A stretch of 59,768 nucleotides of DNA. Source: a virus. Shown here one piece after another: positions 26,201-32,011 of the stretch. The number at the start of each line of letters is the position of its first letter. Position 1 is the stretch's first letter. The position numbers were made by a program, and so were the translations under genes. Below the pieces are notes generated by a model. That model was not told the DNA's origin. It was given only the letters and a program-made list of their open reading frames with translations, and searched no databases. Where the stretch lies: positions 1-59,768 of the IMG/VR virus record IMGVR_UViG_3300020200_000031; one strand, given 5' to 3'.

Positions 26201-26817
26201 TGATTTGCCGCCGGCACTCCGGGTGGGCACCGCATTCTTCCACTAGCGTCAATTATGATTCCAATTGCCCTTGCCGCCGCCTGTCCCAAATTGCCCACTG
26301 TTCCGCCAATATTGGGGCCAAGGGCTTTGACGCTAAGTTGGCCGGTTCGTTTATTCATTTTTGCTGGGCGCGCGATTACCTGAGGTTCGGTTTGGGATTG
26401 GAGAAATTGTGTTACTTGTTGGTTATAGTTTTCGGCGTCTGTGGTTTTGGGTAAATCAAGCCAACCAATATTTGGCACGTCACCAAGCAATCCATCAAGA
26501 TTAAATCGTGGCTTTATCTCAAAATATTGATTTGGTTTTGCCTTCGCATTTGGGTCAAAACAATATGTGCCTAGGCGTGTAAGTTTGGATTCTTTTTTTC
26601 TTCTTTCTTTGTTGTCTGCCGCCGCATTGCGGTTTTTCCCGCCAGAACGCCCACCCATTGCCGCCTTGACTGCATAATTCGGCGAAAATGGATAGATGCT
26701 TGTGAAAATTTGCCCCTGGGCGAATTCTTGTACTCGTTGCTCAATCGACTTTGTTTGTATTGGTGCAAATTTTGTACTTGTTAAAAAACGAGACGCGACT
26801 ATTTTTTTTTGCCGCAT
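17197..26817 (-). CDS. 3206-residue polyvalent protein (two zincins, ParB-like, KTSC-like, ART-like modules)
   Basis: This is the largest gene in the window; I use the ATG at 26817, preceded by AAAGG. The order of modules is: a two-Cys motif (RCPPG ... FTDDIGSNC, about 195-215); an HExxH zincin motif HEVTH at 660-664; an ADP-ribosyltransferase-like region at about 1026-1130 (FPSNSF ... ALILPPGEIEIIG) that seems to lack the usual catalytic Glu; a KTSC-like segment at about 1195-1255; a first copy of a roughly 300-residue module (YGRNSIVLRPEVAQRT near 1550); a ParB-like domain with DGHHRWAA near 2055; a second copy of the module (YGHSEIILKPETAQRS near 2455); and a second zincin motif HEFGHLLDF at 3010. 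R-G-L-A-S-S-T-type motifs lie at residues 271, 1264, 1811, 2172 and 2754. Such mixtures are typical of polyvalent proteins injected with phage DNA. Confidence 0.8.
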   Translation of the reverse strand: MRQKKIVASRFLTSTKFAPIQTKSIEQRVQEFAQGQIFTSIYPFSPNYAVKAAMGGRSGGKNRNAAADNKERRKKESKLTRLGTYCFDPNAKAKPNQYFEIKPRFNLDGLLGDVPNIGWLDLPKTTDAENYNQQVTQFLQSQTEPQVIARPAKMNKRTGQLSVKALGPNIGGTVGNLGQAAARAIGIIIDASGRMRCPPGVPAANQFTDDIGSNCFDFTPLIGRAVMKIIQNVNHEIFQDVLSINEAIPTMRGNSGEVITASPEVMGRVRRGLASSAIMGPTGELLGPDGRPIVRPPAPLSPDLIRDIEEIRASAKTITPDRYEEEFSSAIRAAFPEKSEEEIRKLIKQAVQRQQFRDKADLDVQEIMDFAAELGVMIDPNDPDSVQNGLAKVFLLLKTPEHGGWGITLGKYFGKGIGRNFDTAMSAHREKQLQLILRVLMTQPNHFGLSPDELDKLVNSKYGGNHAEFQKALMEVLTGAKSVSEAFGDSSEEGKIIFKAQKKFDELRKMEAGYLIGILNQRRRNPRLMDNLRRIEFLSPFDKNQGGSDAVAYAAELDGSGFYIALNPLRPLLQNDFDPESKDFTLFEPTKTAGTEVAKLQAISSSLDRAGAAKAKTAYFEELMSLDALEQSVEQGNAFIQRYIQKSMGEIGQAIYIINHEVTHGRQLLLIERFLKSIPGLKETMTNKEILLLAEKLLSGKEKYFSVFGQDWDYASIISNSDWLPGAIDNLPEIMQVLLSKKAGGRYAMQHYYRAAFLSSFADKNISRVEDLYLPLMQLHQQMKTMDRGSTKYQVALRVYEEMAEIYQASNLDKFNEIKLNFQISSATTIAEMQAELAAGIESGFIQKTPEIEAFLGPLNYDSDISPDFGVANPSAKPVISINKDTIKAEVKKRLRLTDFRQKRKNRAMIDAGIDRLSPVDDFGLDEEIPESLTDVVSRVKEALRGFASRSQASRTNNLVRESVLENATSQQKQILEANWRNSLWNTSDPTTWARALQGRPEEVVNAIEQQFIPFMDLIDSSELPTDFVAEINFPSNSFDTLDGERGTKIAVNKHFTAVIHSAEDIGGTGPSRPSEQQGQRMMILVPEGSTGLPDNTPGTQKGEIGALILPPGEIEIIGKTKNNVIVGQVTSQRNTETQLNELRQTFHSLGSNESRPLAQRIIAKRAENRIERRQEAARINRTQTAVAMEVDPRKSKLAQKIEYDPQTQTLKVSYRNGTTREFENVSYGKVRDAGAANRPDDLILELEKIPRTYNPDKELPRSRGLASSTVDEINKAIHGEFTRQKNVDILARAEDIGVDLDRQEREILPRVIGERETARLSPRSHEYLQNIEIAPKLNDYQKQTVRGYAKDLGKSDQDILRELRDFDNKDSFGLRLEVMRLVAEERGDKELVSQIDNFIQEIQSMTPEQYNSAVKDAAANFESPFDSRPIVMMGDTRGLIENGRYETVHSGRKTQGGDPFANRGLDVPAIRRTVENQLMRFPVDTDSKTTSLRPSSGQALQKGPSSERIQRLRSIYGDDVEIQHDAPSVGRKGRDAAQTGVGNKSSKVGDQYGRNSIVLRPEVAQRTLAVSGDTASDQTYTGGGDVLEAGARLSRLSEDGSLAAMFFQPLAVLFENKTGRKDTIASALYNQRKRYVESLTLGSFDLSDVESIVSESFDLRGDHIWAPAEISMLGINPRTSFTNLIAAARQRDDVSAKHGIDVIIDDPRFFDLDEVEPFNTSMTQKYVENKISSGKWSDVTPEDLIANEKTTPYEALLRYQKIRVEKGENPIPFDHPDNDSSDKAKNKINFISMVDEELKRINPTFRQSERGLASSTHIEPRGIVSEEPDGGLRWVPLPDALMIVDEDWEDYLRELKIHPQAPRQLIKVDTVEDAVMALLDGHDVDMPDIEGAHTLIDDFARMVVALEKMVAEGQIDKETLDNFVFDLCQVTVRGVSAFCLGNKGIPRYLMPQAEGKVRAGSLAEKLLEKQNAERLAKGGKAKDEVDANAEFVKFLKERGLEISDPQYVQSDKLKATQRDMQGRGVAGMMASAKAGTFKPGEKPIFISRDGYVIDGHHRWAAQLGLDFKDGILGNNHEMNVRVVDAPISQIIRLANEFTEYFGIAKKPVAKRTDTSQSYSKDVLQAIRNSALLGGMGEIDFGNLNERERNNVVDFARDLVTSGPQNLATSSRGGLASSTTTVDVTSIPSEITPKNRRIKGDYEYLGIKFGKPSGEALAEKQKKRKDWVEKRNNPFGVVTPDDARYESHEEAKVRFNEVINKTIDKAKTGEIVEEWNYGRPVSPEVLELLRNNSPEEIKKIAANSVRKYIDGLDKRPIFRIRGISDEGIGDSPDESPLYRFIKDKKWKTTHDPRQLGQFGGQSTASSESADRKDIELLLGIPSKARNTIRPAHGFLKHPDEQKFNERHLKNRAKQQSEKIKEIEESVPNLLEIIAIGDEDSVGDKRIDDPNSFEGKLVDSLPRQYGHSEIILKPETAQRSLVTFGDSFSGMRTPVSLDGSATDDELLEAAILNRYLARFRTTHAHIPDSEQQRFINLLEASVSNDFAHLTSIDKDYRFYIEAIVAGGFDMNDVEEIRIEPEFQRRHMKNDGDAIHPGQRDTRKVDEKIIEDFFGKYLSKSELSLLQKIIENKDNQYSEKLIKELRDEISARARLIGRLSERQRIRELIAESPEERPKVTFLNHEGLDWESRGMYPNSMKISGLSEEHELVDVIGWAGAETIRKLLSDNNMSVASNKEIDDLKPKKSLQKSASGTRGLASSTSTDSWFGENFKPGDRSSAEKLDQGPLELPHGRDELGIPRVEAPENLKKKFGYSPKQVRKYFKKTYGIDVEMSKSLFKEKDKNGRPLATNFAGYAAVQALDDLLSNVPGMKLLLKDNNFSVNITDGGIEGRSEIFVPTSVFGTFGPRVKFFRAQRFKEGNKHKTRIDINAAEIKDAARQIVSLNWGQHYQPRRGTFGARGEVQILAPGGSTPVAFGKLGLPKYDVSYDDPNKLEELTGQIAGRIAYGSMIHEFGHLLDFSVRDKSASKIRMPSLMGHLLKRLISKGQTINLGGDPDEIFHSALRAEEIEKRIAATRYAASKATEGLAEAFASWFLFSRAPDIRTEGARMSRTHDVSGKPIEQVMPHNWQLPAEISRETLLPLIEKLGLNIKSANVKNSINLEDLDPIVLAFAIMPLLAKNKKSDKIGRRRARRISQNQDERKEFVRA

Positions 26818-26849
26818 TCTGGGCACCTTTTCTTAACTAAAAAACACAA

Positions 26850-28229
26850 TTATTGTTTTTTGTTTTGCTCCTCGGCAATTTCTGAATTGAGCAATTCAAA
26901 CTCCAACAATTGAGACATGAAATTATCGTCAATGCTGGGTGTGTTTGTTTCTTCTGCTGATTTGCCGCCCGCCACCCAGTTTGCGGGAATCATTGACTCG
27001 GCATTAAGGGCCCTGGCGCGTTTCATGATATGAATTTTCGCAGCGCCCTTATTCTTCGCTCTTCCAAATGCCTGTATCGCATTTTGCAAATCTTCTTTGT
27101 TTGCAATCGGGTAAGACCCGTCAGGAAGCGCGGTTCCCGATTCGGCCATCTTGGAACGTTCGTCATCAGTGAATGCCCGCTTTAGGGCAATCTCCGCTGC
27201 TTCCGCCTCAATATCTTGGGCGTCTTCTTCGTCGTATTTATCATAACCAAGCACTTCGCCGTCAAGCGAAACGAATACGTCGTAAGACTTGCCGTCAAGA
27301 CCATCAATTTCGACCGCATATGAGTCGTAACCTTCAAAAACGTCAGGTTCGACTGCAACCACATGTCCCTGAATTGACTTGGTTGCAATCTCCGCTGCGT
27401 CATTAAAGTCAATGAGCATCATGTCGTCAACAAGAGATTTTTGTTCAAATGCATTGTTGTCAAGTTTGTGCCAACCAAGCACTTCGGCTGTCGTGCCGTC
27501 AATAAACACTTCAATGGGTCTTCCATCTTTTGCTTCGACGTCAACGACAAACATATCAGCCTCTGCCGAATAGCCTGAATCCAGAACTTTGCCGTCAAAC
27601 ATTTCTTCCGCAATTCCTTCAACGTGAAGCAAACCGGGCATACCTTTCTCGGAAACACAACCACCTACGCAGTCGTCACAAATTGGTTGGCCGCCCGGAT
27701 ATACCTTTCGGTCAATTCCGCAAAGATAGCCCCTGGCGCCAACATCTGCTGTTTTGTAGCCCATGGTCCTTAAACGACGAGATTTCATTTGCTCCATTTC
27801 GTCGTCTTCTTCCTCGTCCTCATCTTCGTCTTCGTCCGTGACGTCTGTAGGCTCCCCTTCGGGCGCCTCTTCGTCTTCTGCTACTTCCTCTTGGCCTTCT
27901 TCCTCGTCTTCCTCTTCGTCCTCATCTTCGTCCACGGACGGCTCTGAAGCCTTCATTTTTATCTTCTTTTTCTTTGCTCTCCCATACATTTTCTTTTCGT
28001 CGCCCTCGTTCTCTTCGTCATCCTCGGCAACAACAACTTCGTCCTGTTCACTTATTTCCTCTTCGTCTTCCATCGGCACGGCTTTCATCATCATCGGCAT
28101 TGCACCACATTTTGCGCATACCTTTGCCTCCGGCACATAACCGCAGCCCGCAACGTCGGCGCCCTTAGCGCACTTCAGAATCGAACCATCAGCATCCAAT
28201 TTGACGACTGTGTTCTTGTCATAATCCAT
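26850..28229 (-). CDS. Acidic scaffold-like protein with DUF6582-type C-terminus
   Basis: This 459-residue protein lies between the protease fusion and the 3206-residue giant, where a scaffold is expected. It has an N-terminal Cys motif (CAKCG), a very acidic stretch of Glu/Asp runs at about 50-150, a second Cys group (CDDCVGGC), two PepSY-like repeats (about 215-260 and 295-335, each with EVLGW or EVLGY after a beta pair), and a C-terminal LPDGSYPIANKEDLQNAI ... KRARAL segment that matches the DUF6582 domain often found next to phage prohead proteases. A good AAGGAG site precedes the ATG. Internal scaffolding is the best guess; the acidic tract would suit electrostatic capsid assembly. Confidence 0.6.
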   Translation of the reverse strand: MDYDKNTVVKLDADGSILKCAKGADVAGCGYVPEAKVCAKCGAMPMMMKAVPMEDEEEISEQDEVVVAEDDEENEGDEKKMYGRAKKKKIKMKASEPSVDEDEDEEEDEEEGQEEVAEDEEAPEGEPTDVTDEDEDEDEEEDDEMEQMKSRRLRTMGYKTADVGARGYLCGIDRKVYPGGQPICDDCVGGCVSEKGMPGLLHVEGIAEEMFDGKVLDSGYSAEADMFVVDVEAKDGRPIEVFIDGTTAEVLGWHKLDNNAFEQKSLVDDMMLIDFNDAAEIATKSIQGHVVAVEPDVFEGYDSYAVEIDGLDGKSYDVFVSLDGEVLGYDKYDEEDAQDIEAEAAEIALKRAFTDDERSKMAESGTALPDGSYPIANKEDLQNAIQAFGRAKNKGAAKIHIMKRARALNAESMIPANWVAGGKSAEETNTPSIDDNFMSQLLEFELLNSEIAEEQNKKQ

Positions 28230-28312
28230 GTTTAGGCTCCTTATTGCGGTACGAGATGACCATAGCAGGTGCTAAGTCAGCCCGTTGTATAAAAATTCGT
28301 TTTCAAAATTAT

Positions 28313-28340
28313 ACTTCACAGACTGATTTTGCCGTGAAGT
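28313..28340 (-). terminator. Hairpin after protease polyprotein gene
   Basis: ACTTCAC and GTGAAGT form a perfect 7-bp stem around a 14-base loop, between the stop of the protease fusion gene at 28360 and the start of the acidic protein gene. In minus orientation it is followed by ATAATTTTG. This is a weak terminator or an mRNA-processing structure that could set relative levels of protease and scaffold. Confidence 0.4.
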
Positions 28341-28359
28341 AATGGGATTTTTCCAATTT

Positions 28360-31300
28360 TCAAACATCGTCAACCGGTTTTGTAGTTTTGTCGACAAAGG
28401 TAGACATTGCTGCTGACGCAATTTTTTCAAGTAATTCAGCAAATATTTCTGCCCTACTTCCAACTCCGCCACCCTTCCCTGCGGTTTTTTGTCTATCAAT
28501 TATTTCCATTACGGCGTCAAGAATTTGGTCAGCCTCGTCTGCTGAAATTTTGATTGAGCCCACATTTGTTCTTTTTGAGTTCGGCCGAAATGCGGCGGCT
28601 TCGTATTTTTTAATTTTTTCCTGAAGTATTGTCAAGCCTTTTTGAGTCAATTTTGAATCGGCTTCCCGAATCTCTTTGCCCAAGGAATCATCTATCTTTT
28701 TCCACCAAGTCGATTCATTAATAATTTCAGTTCTTGGCCGCTTTGTGGGGGTGGTTGAAGATGAAAGACCCCTACCGCCTTGTTTTTTGAATCTGTTTGT
28801 TTTTTGGAAACGACGGGCCTTGTTTATTGAATTATTAATCGTGGTGCTGCTAGGAAGGCCGCGGTCATCATAATCATCGTCGTCGCCGCCAAAGCGACTA
28901 TCAAGATTGTCTTCATCACGACCAACATCAAATTCATCAGGGTCGTCATCGTCTTGTTCAAGACGGCCCGACCTATCAAGTCGCCTACCCGACGCTCCGG
29001 CGCCGCTAATCATGTCTTCTTCCCCCAGGTCTTCTTGAGTATCGCTGCGCCGTTCTCCACCAAAATCGTCAAGAAGTTCTCGAATCTGGAACAAATAGTT
29101 ATGCACACCCTCTTCTGCCTTGTTAAATTTGCCTTTTCTGACGTCGTCATTTTTTAGTTTTGCAATTTCACGCAAACCCTCATCCAATTCATCAAGGGCT
29201 TCTTTGACCGACTCTGGGTTAGGGCGGTTGTTGTCGCCGCCATCGTCCGGAAAAGCCAACGCCATAACCCTGTCTATAAGGTCGATTGAGGCGGTCTCAA
29301 AATCGCTTCCCACCTGTTCTTTATCTTTGTTGGCCCTGCGTTGTTTGAAGAATTCCTCAAATGTGCTCCTGTACGCCGTCAACTTTTCTTCTAGTTCGCT
29401 ATTCCCCGATTTTCGAGGGCTTGTTTTGGGCGCGGGTTTTTTCTCTTCGGGCTTCGGGGTGTCCGGTTTAGCCGGTCTTTGATTTGACACCTGCGGTCTT
29501 GGGCGTCTTTCGCTCTCTATCTCGCGAAGACCTTTTCCCGATTCTCTTCTGAGACTTTCGTCTAACAAATAGTCATCAAATCTTTCGAGGAAGGCCTGCC
29601 ATTTTACGGCCCTATTTCGTTTCTTTAGGGCTTCATGATTTTTTACGAACCAGGCATATTGAGCATCGAAATCCATTTTGTCAAAATCTTCTGGGAATAT
29701 TCCTATATCTATGTAGGGTTTAAGTAAATTCTGACCTTTGTGGATGTAACTAATTTTTTTTCTACTGCTTTGCATTGGGTCCGGTTCAATGTGGAATGGT
29801 GGATTTTCCAGATTCTTGGGATAACCTGTGGATTTTTCCTTTTCGGCAGCCTTTTGCCCGGCACGTGTGTCTACGCCCCTCTTAATTCTTCGTTGGCCAA
29901 CAATTTCCTTGTCGCCAAGTTTTGTTTTGGGGCCAATTCGTATTTTTTTAGTAGGCGAAGCGGGTGCTTTTGATTTGTTTTTGCGTTCGAACTGGCCTGT
30001 TTTTACCAATTCATCCAAAATTCCAAATGCTGTGTGGCCTTTTTCATTATTTGCTTTTAAGTCAGCCACGCCGCCAAGTTCTTTAAATTCTTCACTAATT
30101 TGAGGCCATATTTCTTTGAATTTTGCCAACATTTCTGTATCTATTTTTGGCAAAAGAGTAGCATCATCAAAACGTGATGCCTCTTTTATTTCTTTAGCAA
30201 ATTGTTCAACAATTGTTGGTGGCGATGTAGAATTTTTAAGAAAATTATCAAACATTCTTACTAATCTGTTCTTCGATTTTCTAGGAATAAAAAATAGCAC
30301 AACTTCTCGGGGTGGTTTTTGTTCTGCCCATGCTTTCCACCACGTTTTGCCCCATTTCTCTTTAGGAAATGACTCTTTTTTAGGCTTATATCTATAAATT
30401 GGGTGGGGGAGGGGGGGGTTGTGGGTGGGAGATTTTGGAACTTCTGTATCTGAACTTAAACCTCGGTCGAAAACCCTTGTTGGGGCTGGCATTTCTCGCC
30501 ACGTCCCATCAAAAATTATGCCATCGTTGTCAACATCGCGGCGTTTTCGGGGGTCTAGTTCCCCTGTAATTTTAGCGAGCGCGGCCCTGCCGCGCCGAAC
30601 TTTTCCCCCACCACCCGGCACCAGCCTGCGACCAATTCGCCCTATTAAATTTTTGGTTGCAGTACCAATTGCTTCATGAGCATCATCATTAAGTGGGGAC
30701 ACCAATAAAATTCCGTCCTCGGTTACAACGGTTTCAATTCGGTGAAAATCAAAAAGAGGGTCAAGTGCTTGTTTTGTTTCAAAAGCGCTTTCGGGAGCAC
30801 ATGGAATAAGCCATGCATCTTCTTCGGTTTTTACACTAATCATATTTTGTAGAGAATTGGTGATTTCTAAAAGTTGCTGCGTTATTTCTTTTTGTTCCTG
30901 CTCCACAAGTTTTTTATTAAAAATGATGTCTAGGTCTATTTCCGATTTTGAAGAATCAAAAAACCCACTTTGGGTGTTTGAGTCACCATATTTAACGGGG
31001 ATAAGTGGCGTGCTGGGTATATACGGTTTTCTTTGAACGTTTGGAAAATTTGGAATTCGCTGCCCGGGTCTCATGCCTGGATTTGTGGTTGGCATTCCGG
31101 GCATTGGTCTCTCAATTACAACTGGGGAAGTAACCTGCTCAGGCTTGCCAAACATCCATTGATTTCCGTCAAAATGATAGGCAAGCCTAAAAATTCCTTT
31201 TCCAGGTTTTACAAAAAGAACAAAACTTTCCGTCGCTTTCATAACCTTGATTGGTCCACCGGTTCGAGAAGTTAGTTCTTGCTGGAGAGCCAAGATACGG

Positions 31301-31920
31301 TCATTATTGGCCGGCTGAGCAATCCCTTGGGCGAATGGGTCATTTGGTGTCTTGGGTTCTTCAATGGCTACTGCGGTGATGCCGCCCATTGGATACATGT
31401 GAACTTTTTCTTCTTCGCCTTTTACCGAGATTGTTCCGGTTAATTGATTGGCGCCATGCAAAACCGGACTTAACTCGTAAAGTTCCACCTCCCTAAGAAC
31501 ATTTGCTTGCCTACTGTTGTCAAAAATGGCATCAAGTGTTTTATATCCAATAGACCATTCTTGTTCTTCGCCAAAAAATGCAACGTTTGTAAATGCCTCT
31601 TTACCTTTTTCTGAATTCAAATTAAATTGAATTTTTGCGTACAGGCCGCCGATTCCGGCAATTTTCATTTTTTCTGGAAGACGTGGGTCGTTTGATGGAA
31701 CCTCGTAAATTTCCAATACTTTGCCAATTGGGTCATTCCAGTTATGGCCCCAAACCACACGCGGTTTTCTGCGTGTAAGGCTCTTTTGAAAAGCCCCCGC
31801 AACAACGATGTCGCCAACGCTGTCTTTGTTGCCGATTCCGGCCACAAAACATTCAACAATCCCCTGAGCCTCGTCTATGTTGAATTGCCCGTTATTTGAC
31901 TTAAATTGTATGTCTTGCAT
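28360..31920 (-). CDS. Prohead protease (U35 type) fused to a long polyprotein tail
   Basis: I start this at the ATG at 31920 (AAAGGA 6 bases upstream), giving 1186 residues against about 200 for ordinary prohead proteases. Residues 1-180 are an HK97-type maturation protease: WGHNW with the catalytic His59, EWSIGYK with Ser123, and ELYELSPVLHGANQLT. The tail contains the EF-hand-like cassette (DVDNDGIIFDGTWREM, about 454-477) and R-G-L-x-S-S-T-type motifs at residues 486, 1020 and 1050, with an Asp-rich stretch before the second. The protease should cut scaffold and capsid arm during head maturation. The shared motifs suggest it may also cut itself and the other giants. It lies directly after the portal gene, the standard position. 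Confidence 0.85.
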   Translation of the reverse strand: MQDIQFKSNNGQFNIDEAQGIVECFVAGIGNKDSVGDIVVAGAFQKSLTRRKPRVVWGHNWNDPIGKVLEIYEVPSNDPRLPEKMKIAGIGGLYAKIQFNLNSEKGKEAFTNVAFFGEEQEWSIGYKTLDAIFDNSRQANVLREVELYELSPVLHGANQLTGTISVKGEEEKVHMYPMGGITAVAIEEPKTPNDPFAQGIAQPANNDRILALQQELTSRTGGPIKVMKATESFVLFVKPGKGIFRLAYHFDGNQWMFGKPEQVTSPVVIERPMPGMPTTNPGMRPGQRIPNFPNVQRKPYIPSTPLIPVKYGDSNTQSGFFDSSKSEIDLDIIFNKKLVEQEQKEITQQLLEITNSLQNMISVKTEEDAWLIPCAPESAFETKQALDPLFDFHRIETVVTEDGILLVSPLNDDAHEAIGTATKNLIGRIGRRLVPGGGGKVRRGRAALAKITGELDPRKRRDVDNDGIIFDGTWREMPAPTRVFDRGLSSDTEVPKSPTHNPPLPHPIYRYKPKKESFPKEKWGKTWWKAWAEQKPPREVVLFFIPRKSKNRLVRMFDNFLKNSTSPPTIVEQFAKEIKEASRFDDATLLPKIDTEMLAKFKEIWPQISEEFKELGGVADLKANNEKGHTAFGILDELVKTGQFERKNKSKAPASPTKKIRIGPKTKLGDKEIVGQRRIKRGVDTRAGQKAAEKEKSTGYPKNLENPPFHIEPDPMQSSRKKISYIHKGQNLLKPYIDIGIFPEDFDKMDFDAQYAWFVKNHEALKKRNRAVKWQAFLERFDDYLLDESLRRESGKGLREIESERRPRPQVSNQRPAKPDTPKPEEKKPAPKTSPRKSGNSELEEKLTAYRSTFEEFFKQRRANKDKEQVGSDFETASIDLIDRVMALAFPDDGGDNNRPNPESVKEALDELDEGLREIAKLKNDDVRKGKFNKAEEGVHNYLFQIRELLDDFGGERRSDTQEDLGEEDMISGAGASGRRLDRSGRLEQDDDDPDEFDVGRDEDNLDSRFGGDDDDYDDRGLPSSTTINNSINKARRFQKTNRFKKQGGRGLSSSTTPTKRPRTEIINESTWWKKIDDSLGKEIREADSKLTQKGLTILQEKIKKYEAAAFRPNSKRTNVGSIKISADEADQILDAVMEIIDRQKTAGKGGGVGSRAEIFAELLEKIASAAMSTFVDKTTKPVDDV

Positions 31921-32011
31921 CCGCATTCCTTTGCGACTTAGCAATGATAAACGAATTTAGTCTCTATCCATTGAAGGTATTTCTGTAATTAATTTTTAAC
32001 AAATACAGAAA

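Noticed and set aside
27763-28140. Long serine-rich open frame on the plus strand
   Set aside because: It is the antisense of the Glu/Asp-rich tract of the acidic scaffold-like gene; repeated GAG/GAA codons read backwards give Ser/Phe codons and keep the frame open. It has no ribosome site or neighbours in that direction.
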